Shown: positions 30,219-37,883 of the stretch, in pieces
How positions within the stretch are numbered: the stretch's first letter is position 1
How the letters are laid out: every line of letters starts with the position of its first letter
Origin: Umezawaea sp049997955
GTDB lineage: Bacteria > Actinomycetota > Actinomycetes > Mycobacteriales > Pseudonocardiaceae
DNA: 64,000 nucleotides
Direction: 5' to 3'
Assembly: GCA_049997955.1 (NCBI GenBank)
Contig: JAEBDY010000019.1
Coordinates: 107,125 to 171,124 of the forward strand
Program-made: the position numbers and the translations under genes
Notes under the pieces: model-generated
Seen by the model: only the letters and a program-made list of their open reading frames with translations
Told to the model about the DNA's origin: nothing
Database searches by the model: none

Positions 30219-31253
30219 TTGGTCTTGGCGAGTCAGCCGATCGGAATCCTCGGTACCGGGGCGCACCTGCCCAAGAACGAGGTCACCAACGACGACGTCG
30301 CCGACCGGGTCGGCGTCACCCCGGAGTGGATCCTGGCCAAGACCCACATCAGGACCCGGCACTACGCCGCCGACCACGAGGCGACCTCCGACCTCGCCAT
30401 CGGCGCGGCCTCCGCCGCACTCGACCGGGCGGGTGTCCCGGCGAGCCGGATCGACTACCTCGTCGTGGCCACGTCGACCGGCGACTTCCCGCAGCCGCCG
30501 ACCGCGTACCTGGTGCAGCACGGCATCGGGGCGCGGCGGGCGGCGAGCTTCGACATCAACGTGGTGTGCAGCGGTTTCGTCTACGGACTCGCGCTCGCCC
30601 AGGGACTCCTGCTGGCCCGGCCGGGTTCGCACGCGCTGGTCGTGGCCGCGGACCTGTACTCGCGGATACTCGACTTCGGCGACCGCCGCACCGCCGTGCT
30701 GCTCGGCGACGGGGCGGGCGCGGCCGTGGTGGGTCCCGTTCCCGAGGACCGCGGTTTCCTCGGCTTCGACCTCGGCAGCCGCGGCGACGCGTCCCACCTC
30801 ATCCGCGTCGAAGCCGGTGGCAGCAGGACTCCCACCTCCGCGGAGACGCTGGCCGCGGGCGGCCAGTACTTCCGGATGGACGGTCGCGGGGTCAAGGACT
30901 TCGTCCTGGAGAACGTTCCCCCCACGGTCACCGGTCTGCTCGAGCGGACGTCCGTGACCGCCGAACAGGTCGACCACCTCGTGCCGCACCAGCCGAACGG
31001 CCCCATGCTCGACGAGCTGGGCGCCCGGCTCGACCTGCCGAACGCGCGGATGCACCGCACCGTCGAGAAGTACGGCAACATCGGGAGCGCCTCCATGCCC
31101 GTCACCCTGGACGACGCCGCCGGATCCGGCGCCCTCGCCGACGGCGACCTGGTGCTGCTGAGCGGTTTCGGCGGCGGCATGTCCACCGGCTCGTGCCTCC
31201 TGCGCTGGTCGGCGACCACATCTTCGAGCACCGGAAAGGCGGGACGGCCGTGA
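30219..31253 (+). CDS. Beta-ketoacyl-ACP synthase III-like enzyme
   Basis: A KASIII-fold condensing enzyme of about 344 residues. The full Cys-His-Asn triad is visible: Cys in VVCSGF (about residue 117), His in VPHQPN, Asn in EKYGNIGSASMP. Between CCR and a 3-hydroxyacyl-CoA dehydrogenase, the most economical role is condensing acetyl-CoA with a malonyl unit to acetoacetyl-CoA/ACP, as NphT7-type KASIII enzymes do; starter-unit formation for the PKS is the alternative. The start is uncertain: TTG at 30219 or 30225 follows an AAGGCAGG stretch, and no ATG or GTG is available. It lies 13 bases after ccr, and its stop overlaps the next gene's GTG, so translation is probably coupled. Confidence 0.88.
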   Translation: MVLASQPIGILGTGAHLPKNEVTNDDVADRVGVTPEWILAKTHIRTRHYAADHEATSDLAIGAASAALDRAGVPASRIDYLVVATSTGDFPQPPTAYLVQHGIGARRAASFDINVVCSGFVYGLALAQGLLLARPGSHALVVAADLYSRILDFGDRRTAVLLGDGAGAAVVGPVPEDRGFLGFDLGSRGDASHLIRVEAGGSRTPTSAETLAAGGQYFRMDGRGVKDFVLENVPPTVTGLLERTSVTAEQVDHLVPHQPNGPMLDELGARLDLPNARMHRTVEKYGNIGSASMPVTLDDAAGSGALADGDLVLLSGFGGGMSTGSCLLRWSATTSSSTGKAGRP

Positions 31254-32113
31254 CTTCCGTCGAACGGGTCGGCGTGGTTGGCTGCGGCGTGATGGGCGCG
31301 GGCATCGCGGACGTCTGCGCCGTGGCCGGGCTCGACGTGGTCGTCGCGCTGTCCACTCCGGACTCCATCGCTCGAGGCAGGTCCCGTCTGCTCCGATCGC
31401 TCGACGGCCGCGTGCGCAAGGGCGTGCTGAGCGGGCACGACCGCGACGCCGCCGTCGAGCGGATCTCCTTCACCACCGACCTCGACGCCCTGGCCGACCG
31501 CCACCTGGTCGTCGAGGCCGTGGCGGAGAACGAGCAGGCGAAGCTCCGGGTGCTCAAGCAGGTGGACGCCCTCGTGGAGACCCCGGACGTCGTCCTGGCC
31601 TCCACCACCTCATCGATCCCGATCATGAAACTGGCCCGCGGCGTCGACCGGGCGAACCGGGTGATCGGCGTCCACTTCTTCAACCCCGTTCCCGTGCTGC
31701 CGCTCGTCGAGCTGACGGGGTGCCTGCTCACCGACGACGACACCAGGGCGCGAACCGAGTCGTTCGTGGTCGACGTGCTGGGCAAGCGCGTCATCTGGTC
31801 GACCGACCGGGCGGGATTCGTGGTGAACTCGCTGCTGGTGCCCTACCTGCTGTCGGCGATCAGGATGCTGGAATCCGGCTTCGCCGCCGCCGAGGACATC
31901 GACTCCGGCATGGAACTCGGCTGCGCGCACCCCATGGGCCCGTTGAAACTCACCGACCTGATCGGCCTGGACACCATCGCCGCGGTGTCGCAGGCGATGT
32001 ACGAGGAGTTCAAGGAACCCCTCTACTCCCCGCCGTCGTTGTTGCTGCGCATGGTCGACGCCCGCCTGCTGGGCCGCAAGACCGGCCAGGGCTTCTACCA
32101 CTACACCCGCTAG
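31250..32113 (+). CDS. 3-hydroxybutyryl-CoA dehydrogenase family protein
   Basis: 287 residues with the N-terminal NAD(P)-binding loop GVVGCGVMGAG and the family motif GVHFFNPVPVLPLVE. It should interconvert acetoacetyl-CoA and 3-hydroxybutyryl-CoA. The GTG start at 31250 overlaps the upstream TGA (GTGA). With the preceding KASIII and CCR this gives two of the three steps from acetoacetyl-CoA to ethylmalonyl-CoA; the crotonase step is not encoded nearby. The final codons lie inside a large palindrome. Other hydroxyacyl-CoA substrates, for example for a hydroxymalonyl-like unit, cannot be excluded. Confidence 0.9.
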   Translation: MTSVERVGVVGCGVMGAGIADVCAVAGLDVVVALSTPDSIARGRSRLLRSLDGRVRKGVLSGHDRDAAVERISFTTDLDALADRHLVVEAVAENEQAKLRVLKQVDALVETPDVVLASTTSSIPIMKLARGVDRANRVIGVHFFNPVPVLPLVELTGCLLTDDDTRARTESFVVDVLGKRVIWSTDRAGFVVNSLLVPYLLSAIRMLESGFAAAEDIDSGMELGCAHPMGPLKLTDLIGLDTIAAVSQAMYEEFKEPLYSPPSLLLRMVDARLLGRKTGQGFYHYTR

Positions 32114-32150
32114 CGCCCAGGGGCGGCCGCGGCCGCCCCTGGGCGCTAGC
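32109..32150. terminator. Perfect 42-bp palindrome between convergent operons
   Basis: The two 21-base halves are exact reverse complements with no loop bases. It includes the stop codon of the dehydrogenase gene and ends one base before the stop of the minus-strand adenylation gene. It can serve as a bidirectional terminator. Confidence 0.85.
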
Positions 32151-33824
32151 TCACACTTCTCGACCGAGCGCCCCCAACGCCCGCCGATCGAGCTTCCCGT
32201 TCGCCGTCAACGGCAACGCCTCCACGAGCACGAATGCCGACGGCACCAGGTAGTCGGGCAACCGCTCCGCTGCGTGCGCCCTCAACTCCGCCGCGTCGAC
32301 CGCCCCGACGACGTACGCCACGAGCCGCTTGTCCCCGGGCCGGAACTCCTTCGCCAGCACGGCCACCTGCGCCACGGCGGGGTGCGAGGCCAGCGCGGCC
32401 TCCACGTCCCCCGGCTCCACCCGGAACCCGCGGATCTTGACCTGCTCGTCGGCCCGCCCGCCGAACTCCAGCACGCCGTCCGGTCGCCTGCGCGCCAGGT
32501 CTCCGGTCCGGTACATCCGCGCCCCGTCCGTCCGCTCGGGGTGCGCCACGAATCGCTCGGCGGTGAGTCCGTGCCTGCTGACGTAGCCGTGCGCCAGGCC
32601 GGCTCCCGCCACGTACACCTCGCCCACGTCGGCCGGGCGCAGGTCGGCGTCCAGCACGAACGCCTCCTTGCCGACGACGGCCGTGCCGATCGGGATCGCC
32701 GTGCCCGCCAGGTCCTCGTCGACGACCCGGTGGTGCGTGGTGAACCCCATGCTCTCCACCGGCCCGTACCCGTTGCCCACCAGCAGTCCGGGGAAGTCCC
32801 GCATGGCTTTCGCCACGTGCGCCACGGACGCGGGCTCGCCGCCGGTGATCGCGTACCGCACGCCCTCGAAGGCCTCGGGGTGCTCGTCCACCAGGTAGTT
32901 GAACAGGCTCGCCGAGAGCTGGAGCATCGTCACCCCGTGCTTCCCGACCAGTTCGGCGATGTCGGACGGGTCGGCGCCCCGTCCCGGCAGCAGCACGCAC
33001 GTCGCGCCGAACATCAGGGCGCCGAACAGTTCGAGTGCGAAGGCGTCCCAGGACACCGGCGAGCACTGGAGGAACACCTCGTCGGGGCCGAACCCGCAGT
33101 AGTCCTGTCCGAGGTAGGTCCCGACCAGCGCCCGGTGCGGACTGGCTACTCCCTTGGGGCGCCCGGTGGACCCGGAGGTGAACATCACGCACGCGACGTC
33201 CTCCGGACCGGCGACCGGACCGAGGTCGTCGGCGGACCGGGTGGCGATCACCGCCGCGTCGTCGTCCACGGTCACGACCTCCGCCGCGGCCAGCCGCCCT
33301 CGCGAGGCCGACTCCGTGACCAGCAGTCGGGCACGGGTGTCGGCGAGCACGACCGAGAGCCGCTCCGGCGGGAAGGCGGTGTCCAGCAACGTGTAGCCGC
33401 CACCGGCCTTGAGCACGGCGAGCAGCGTGACGACGAGGTCGATCCCGCGGTCCAGGTGCACGCCGACCAGTTCGCCCGGTTTCACGCCGAGGTCGCGCAG
33501 GTGGTGGCCCAACCGGTTGGCGCGGGTGTTCAGCTCGCCGTAGGTGATTGACGCCCCGGCGCACACCAGCGCGACCGCGGCCGGGGAGCGCCCGGCCCGC
33601 GCCTCGAAGAGTTCGTGCGCGCAGGAGCCCGGTGGCTGCGCGCCGGTCGGCCGCAACTCGGTCCACCCGGCCTCGGTGAACTCCAGGCAGTCCGACCGGT
33701 TCCCGCTGTGCACCACCGTCCAGCCGATCGGCACGGTGATCCAGGACGGCCACAGCGAGTGCGCGCCGGTCGCGTTGGCCAGCACCAGGTAGCGGCCGTC
33801 GGCTTGGTCGAAGGGCGAGGTCAT
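32151..33824 (-). CDS. slgN1: MbtH-adenylation fusion, likely 3-methylaspartate-activating (SlgN1-like)
   Basis: 557 residues. Residues 1 to about 65 are a complete MbtH-like domain (SLWPSW, GWTVVH, the ECLE-like region, WTELRP) fused to an adenylation domain with MFTSGSTGRPKG, a typical Asp in the VSWDAF specificity loop, NGYGPVE, YRTGDL and the C-terminal NGK lysine. The only streptolydigin-type precedent I know is SlgN1, an MbtH-A fusion reported to adenylate 3-methylaspartate. There is no carrier domain in this protein, so it must load the PCP of the NRPS at 40135-42165 in trans. ATG 33824 overlaps the glutamate synthase stop (ATGA). Last gene of the precursor operon, next to glutamate mutase, which supports the substrate assignment. 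Whether it takes the acid or the amide form is open. Confidence 0.92.
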   Translation of the reverse strand: MTSPFDQADGRYLVLANATGAHSLWPSWITVPIGWTVVHSGNRSDCLEFTEAGWTELRPTGAQPPGSCAHELFEARAGRSPAAVALVCAGASITYGELNTRANRLGHHLRDLGVKPGELVGVHLDRGIDLVVTLLAVLKAGGGYTLLDTAFPPERLSVVLADTRARLLVTESASRGRLAAAEVVTVDDDAAVIATRSADDLGPVAGPEDVACVMFTSGSTGRPKGVASPHRALVGTYLGQDYCGFGPDEVFLQCSPVSWDAFALELFGALMFGATCVLLPGRGADPSDIAELVGKHGVTMLQLSASLFNYLVDEHPEAFEGVRYAITGGEPASVAHVAKAMRDFPGLLVGNGYGPVESMGFTTHHRVVDEDLAGTAIPIGTAVVGKEAFVLDADLRPADVGEVYVAGAGLAHGYVSRHGLTAERFVAHPERTDGARMYRTGDLARRRPDGVLEFGGRADEQVKIRGFRVEPGDVEAALASHPAVAQVAVLAKEFRPGDKRLVAYVVGAVDAAELRAHAAERLPDYLVPSAFVLVEALPLTANGKLDRRALGALGREV

Positions 33825-35080
33825 GGCGCGGGGGTCCGTTCCGGCAGTGGGTGGTGCTCCGTCGGTGACCAGACGTCCTCCGGTCCGACGGCGCTGGACT
33901 CGTACTTGCCCAGTGCGCTGGTCAGCAGGCGCAGTTCCAGCGCGAGGCACGACAGCAGCCCGACCAGCCCGCTGTCAGGCTCCTCGTCCACGGCCAGCAG
34001 CGCCGCCCTGCCCAGTCCGACCGCGCGGGCCCCGGAAGCGAGGCACTTCACCGCACGCGTGCCCTCCCAGACCCTGCCCGAGGCCAGCAGACAGCCCTCG
34101 GAGGCGTCGATCCGGCGCAGGCACTCGGCCAGCGGGAGGCCGACGTGGTCGAGGAACCCCGACGGCGCCCAGCCGGTGCCACCCTCGGCGCCGTCCACGG
34201 TCACCGCGTCCGCTCCCGCCAGCCACGCGGTGCGCGCGGCGTGCGCCACGTCCCGGCCGGGGTGCAGCTTCACCCAGACGCGGGCGAGCGGGTAGTTGTT
34301 GCGCATGAACCGGATCTGCTGGCGCAGGATCTCCTCGGTGAACGTGCCGGGACTACTGGAGCGCAGCACGTGGTCGACGTCCCCCAGGGCGGTGCCGGTC
34401 GAGTAGTGCGGCGACAGCCGTTCGGCCTCGGCGGCCCCGACCACGGTCATCCCGCCCAGCCCCGGTTTGGCCCCCTGGCCCAGTTTCAGCTCGAACGCGA
34501 GCCGCCCCGAGGTCACCAGCGGCTGTGCGGACGGGTCGCTGTAGACCAGGTTCCACACCTCGGCGTCGGCGTCCTCGGTGGACTGCTGCACGGCCACGCC
34601 GCCCAGCCCGTGGGGGACCTCGTCCAGGTACGCCGCGATCCGGCCGAGGAGCCCGCCCGCGACGGCGTCGATCCGCCCGTACCCGCTGACCGGGACGATG
34701 TTCTCGCCGATGACCAGGGGGACGCCGAGACCGCCCGCCTGCCTGGAGACCGCGAGGCCGAGGTCCGAACTCGCGACCCTCGTCGACCCGAAAGCCGAGA
34801 CGTAGCAGGGCATCGGGGATCGGAAGCCGCCGAACCCGGTGGCCAGCACGACGTCCTCGGGCAGCGGTTCGCGGCCCAGTTCGATCAGCTTCTCCAAGCG
34901 GCGCGGCATGAACACCGGAGGTGTCAATCGCAGCTCGTCGAGCGCGTCGCCCGTCCGCGACCGGGCGCCGAACAGCGACATCCCGTACTCCTCACGCGGG
35001 GGGAATGCCGCCGCCGTGCCGAGCCGCGCCCGCCGCCGTACCTCCTCCTCGGGGAAACCGGCCGCCCTCAGACCGGTCAC
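33821..35080 (-). CDS. slgE3: Pathway-specific glutamate synthase, FMN-domain type (SlgE3-like)
   Basis: About 419 residues matching the FMN/iron-sulfur synthase domain of glutamate synthase (GltB central region); the amidotransferase domain is absent. Motifs seen: SGRLAFELKLGQGAKPGLGG, KLHPGRD, VTVDGAEGGTGWAP and the ASGRVWEGTRAVKCLASGA end. In streptolydigin, SlgE3 is a ferredoxin-dependent glutamate synthase that feeds glutamate to the mutase, and the gene order here supports the same role. The GTG at 35080 overlaps the stop of the upstream synthetase paralogue (GTGA). A later ATG at about 34983, with its own AGGAG, is possible but would drop a plausible coding stretch (RRRARLG...FPPREEYG). 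Without a glutaminase domain, the ammonia source is unclear. Confidence 0.85.
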   Translation of the reverse strand: MTGLRAAGFPEEEVRRRARLGTAAAFPPREEYGMSLFGARSRTGDALDELRLTPPVFMPRRLEKLIELGREPLPEDVVLATGFGGFRSPMPCYVSAFGSTRVASSDLGLAVSRQAGGLGVPLVIGENIVPVSGYGRIDAVAGGLLGRIAAYLDEVPHGLGGVAVQQSTEDADAEVWNLVYSDPSAQPLVTSGRLAFELKLGQGAKPGLGGMTVVGAAEAERLSPHYSTGTALGDVDHVLRSSSPGTFTEEILRQQIRFMRNNYPLARVWVKLHPGRDVAHAARTAWLAGADAVTVDGAEGGTGWAPSGFLDHVGLPLAECLRRIDASEGCLLASGRVWEGTRAVKCLASGARAVGLGRAALLAVDEEPDSGLVGLLSCLALELRLLTSALGKYESSAVGPEDVWSPTEHHPLPERTPAP

Positions 35081-36057
35081 GGCGAGACCAGACCGGGGAT
35101 CTTCGGGTACGCGGTGGCCTGCCAGACCGAGTCGAGCCCAGCGAGGTACCGGGTCAGCCGCTCCACGCCGATGCCGAACCCGGCGCTGGGCCGGATGCCG
35201 TCGCGCGCCATGTCCAGGTACCACCCGTACTTCGCCGGGTTCTCGCCGGTCTCGCGCATCCTGGTGACGATCCGGCCGTAGTCGAACTCGCGTTCGCTGC
35301 CGCTGATCAGCTCGCCGTACCCCTCGGGCGCGATCAGGTCGAAGTTGCGCAGCACACCGGGGTTCCCCGGTTCCTCGCGGTCGTAGAACCCGCGCGAACC
35401 CTTCGGGTAGTCGGTGACGAAGAACGGCCTGCTCGCCTTGCGGGATAGCACTTCCTCGCCCGCCCAGTCGATCTCGCCGTCGGGGTTCTGGTCGTGGCCG
35501 AGCCCGACGAGGTCGGCCACCGCGGCCGCGTGCGTGCGCCGGTCGAACGGGCCTGCCAGGAGGTCCCCGAACGCGCCGGGGTCGCGGCCCAGCACCTCGA
35601 GTTCGGCTTCCTGGTGGGCCAGGACCGCGCGCACCGCGGCCGTCACGATCCCTTGCGCCACCAGCATCGCGTCCTGCTGCGTCGCGTCCGCGATCTCGAC
35701 GTCGAACTGGTGGAACTCCGCGAGGTGGCGTCGGGTCGAACAGGTCGCGGGCGGTTCCAGGCGCACGCACGGCGCCACGTAGAAGATCTTGTCGAACGCC
35801 GTCAGCGACGCCTGCTTGTACAGGATCGCACTGGTCATCAGTTTGTAGCGGTGTCCGTAGTAGTCGATGTCGACCTGCTTGGCGCCCCGCCCGCCGGGAT
35901 CGGTCACCGGACCGATCACCTGCGGCAGCAGTTCGACGTAGCCCAGTTCCGCCAGGTGGGCCCTGGCCGCGACGAGGATGCGGTTCTGGATCACCAGTGC
36001 CGCCTTCGTCGCGGGGTTCTCCAGGTGTTCGCGGGGTGAGGCCGCCGGTCGGGTCAT
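35077..36057 (-). CDS. Asparaginyl-tRNA synthetase paralogue, probable amide-forming enzyme
   Basis: 326 residues that align with only the catalytic core of class II AsnRS/AspRS. The ~100-residue N-terminal anticodon-binding OB domain is missing. Class II motifs remain: motif 2 (APCVRLEPP...TRRHLAEFHQFDVEIA) and motif 3 (GFGIGVERLTRYL). Such anticodon-domain-less paralogues include archaeal asparagine synthetases, so the likely job is ATP-dependent amidation of the 3-methylaspartate carboxylate, which would give the carboxamide side chain of a streptolydigin-like tetramic acid. It is the third gene of the glutamate-mutase operon; ATG 36057 overlaps the upstream stop (ATGA). Function is inferred from fold and context. 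A housekeeping AsnRS is very unlikely given the missing domain. Confidence 0.85.
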   Translation of the reverse strand: MTRPAASPREHLENPATKAALVIQNRILVAARAHLAELGYVELLPQVIGPVTDPGGRGAKQVDIDYYGHRYKLMTSAILYKQASLTAFDKIFYVAPCVRLEPPATCSTRRHLAEFHQFDVEIADATQQDAMLVAQGIVTAAVRAVLAHQEAELEVLGRDPGAFGDLLAGPFDRRTHAAAVADLVGLGHDQNPDGEIDWAGEEVLSRKASRPFFVTDYPKGSRGFYDREEPGNPGVLRNFDLIAPEGYGELISGSEREFDYGRIVTRMRETGENPAKYGWYLDMARDGIRPSAGFGIGVERLTRYLAGLDSVWQATAYPKIPGLVSP

Positions 36058-37304
36058 CGCTGCTCCACTTCACGGTCGACGGTGCGTTCCACGTAGGACA
36101 GCGCGGCCAGCAGGTCGGCCGCGCTGGTGTCGGTGCGCCGTCTCGCGGGCGCGGTCACCGGCAGTCCGCCGACGTCCGCCCAGCGCAGCCTGCCGTCGGC
36201 GCCGATGTAGCTGCGGGTGCGACCGCGGTTGTCCGGGTGCAGGCAGTAGGGCACGTCCAGCAGACCGCGCGAGAACGCGGCCAGCAGCGCCTCGCCGAGG
36301 TCCTCGGCGGTGTCCAGCACGGCGTGCACGATCGCCTCCGCCTCGGCGAAGACCTCGCTGTCGGTCGGGTCGCGGACGGCCGAGGAGGGCTCCGTCGCCG
36401 TCGCGGCCAGCGCCGCGGTCTCCAGCGCCCGCACGTTCTCCGCGATGGTCGGGATGCGGAAGGCCTCCGCGGTGGTCTTCACGATCATCCGGGCCGCCCC
36501 GGTGCGCACGGCCAGCGCGGCGCACCTCTCCAGCAGCAGTAACGCACCCGCCTCGCTGCGCGGGTAGACGCCCATGTACGCGTAGGCGACCACGTGCCAG
36601 TCCACATCGGACAGGAACCGGCCCGCGAGTGCCCGCAGTGCCAGCAGCGCCTCGGTGTCCTGCTCCGGGCTGGTCTGCTGGGCGTAGCTCAGCGAGATGC
36701 TGCGCAGTCCGTGCTGGCGGAAGAACATGCCCTCCAGCAGGCTGATCGCGACGAGCAGGCTCGGCGGGCACAGCTGGCCCATCATGCAGCCGCCGAACGT
36801 CTCCAGGTGCGGCTCGACTCCTCGGTCGCGGACCTCCAGCAGCAGCGCGCAGCACTGCTCCCAGTTGCGCACCGACGTGCGCAGCGGTGTCCGGCCGTAG
36901 GGCAGGCAGTAGGAGACGGGTCCGCCCTCGGTGGCGTCCAGCCCGACCCGGCCGAGCGTGGTCACGATGTCCTGCGGCACGGGCGAACCGTGCCGGACCT
37001 GCACCGGGAAGTCGTTCCCGTGCAGGCCTTCGAGCACCGCACGGGTGGTGTCGTGGTCGTGCGCCACGAGCGGGTAGCCGTTGAGGTCGACGCCGTCGGC
37101 CATCGCTCTGCGGGCCGCGTCGTGGTCGGCGACCCTGGTGTAGCTGTCCAGCGTGATCGTGCCGACCGTGACGGCGGCCGCGTCCTTGACCGCGGCCAGG
37201 CCCGCTCGCATCGCGGCGGGATCGCTGAACCCCATCCTGGACTGCACGACCAGCCTGCCCGCGTGCTGGGCGCGGGACACGAAGTCGCCGAAAGGGCTCA
37301 GCAC
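36054..37304 (-). CDS. mutE: Glutamate mutase large (E) subunit
   Basis: 416 residues of the methylaspartate mutase E family, which with the S subunit and adenosylcobalamin turns L-glutamate into (2S,3S)-3-methylaspartate. Recognisable family blocks: PLVAHDHD, VQVRHGSPVPQDI, GLDATEGGPVSYCLPYGR, NWEQCC, ETFGGCMMGQLCPPSLL and MIVKTTAEAFRIPT. It is shorter than clostridial MutE (about 480 residues), as far as I know a common trait of secondary-metabolism versions. Start: GTG 37304, which overlaps the MutS stop by a few bases; the upstream in-frame sequence is the antisense of MutS. Being in one operon with the A-domain and glutamate synthase defines a 3-methylaspartate supply unit. Confidence 0.93.
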   Translation of the reverse strand: MLSPFGDFVSRAQHAGRLVVQSRMGFSDPAAMRAGLAAVKDAAAVTVGTITLDSYTRVADHDAARRAMADGVDLNGYPLVAHDHDTTRAVLEGLHGNDFPVQVRHGSPVPQDIVTTLGRVGLDATEGGPVSYCLPYGRTPLRTSVRNWEQCCALLLEVRDRGVEPHLETFGGCMMGQLCPPSLLVAISLLEGMFFRQHGLRSISLSYAQQTSPEQDTEALLALRALAGRFLSDVDWHVVAYAYMGVYPRSEAGALLLLERCAALAVRTGAARMIVKTTAEAFRIPTIAENVRALETAALAATATEPSSAVRDPTDSEVFAEAEAIVHAVLDTAEDLGEALLAAFSRGLLDVPYCLHPDNRGRTRSYIGADGRLRWADVGGLPVTAPARRRTDTSAADLLAALSYVERTVDREVEQR

Positions 37305-37729
37305 GCCACGCCCGCGCGGACCGCGTCCACGAAGAACCAGAAGGGGTCCATGCCGCCGCGGTCGGTGAACACGGCGTCGAACCCGGCGGTGAGCAGGGTG
37401 TCGACGCGCCGCGCCCCCTCGGACCCGGAGACGTCCAGCTTGCCGCCGATCACGACCGGTGTCGACGCCAATTCCGGGTGCGACCGCAGCCGCGCGACGA
37501 CCCGTCCGCCGTCGTGGCAGCCGTGGCCGTTCACGGTGCTGATGACCACCAGGTCGGGCAGCCGCGCCAGGCACTCGCCGACGAGCAGGTCGTCGGGGAC
37601 GCACGGGCCCAGGTTGGTCACCCGGTGGCCGCGGTCCTCCAGCGCGAGCTGGAGGTAGATCAGGTTCCACGTGTGGGAATCGGAGGCCACAGTGGTCAGG
37701 AGCACGTCGAGTTCGTCGGCAGCAGCCAT
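37298..37729 (-). CDS. mutS: Glutamate mutase small (S), B12-binding subunit
   Basis: 143 residues with the cobalamin-binding fold: an SDSHTWN box carrying the axial His, STVNGHG, and the VVIGGKLDV glycine loop. The canonical box is DxHxxG; here the Gly is Asn, while Asp and His are kept. ATG 37729 follows a GGGGGG stretch. It heads the five-gene minus-strand precursor operon (mutS, mutE, synthetase paralogue, glutamate synthase, MbtH-A). The upstream ~105 bases before the MFS terminator must hold its promoter; no clear -35/-10 was found there. Confidence 0.92.
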   Translation of the reverse strand: MAAADELDVLLTTVASDSHTWNLIYLQLALEDRGHRVTNLGPCVPDDLLVGECLARLPDLVVISTVNGHGCHDGGRVVARLRSHPELASTPVVIGGKLDVSGSEGARRVDTLLTAGFDAVFTDRGGMDPFWFFVDAVRAGVAC

Positions 37730-37836
37730 CGTCCCCCCAGGGTGGTCCGGGGCCGTGCGGCCCGGCACGAACGGTTCGAGGCTAAAGCCGGGAACGGCCG
37801 CCCAGAGGCAGTTGCGGCGGCAATTTGCCGGGAAAG

Positions 37837-37874
37837 CGTTGTGCCCCAGGGCTCCGGAGTCCTGGGGCACAACG
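37837..37874 (-). terminator. Hairpin terminator after the MFS exporter gene
   Basis: A perfect 14-bp stem (37837-37850 with 37861-37874) surrounds a 10-base apex that contains a small CTCCGGAG palindrome of its own. It sits ten bases after the exporter stop on the minus strand and separates it from the mutS operon. Confidence 0.82.
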
Positions 37875-37883
37875 GCGACGGCG

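Noticed and set aside
35077..36057. Housekeeping asparaginyl-tRNA synthetase
   Set aside because: The anticodon-binding domain is absent and the gene is coupled inside the glutamate mutase operon.
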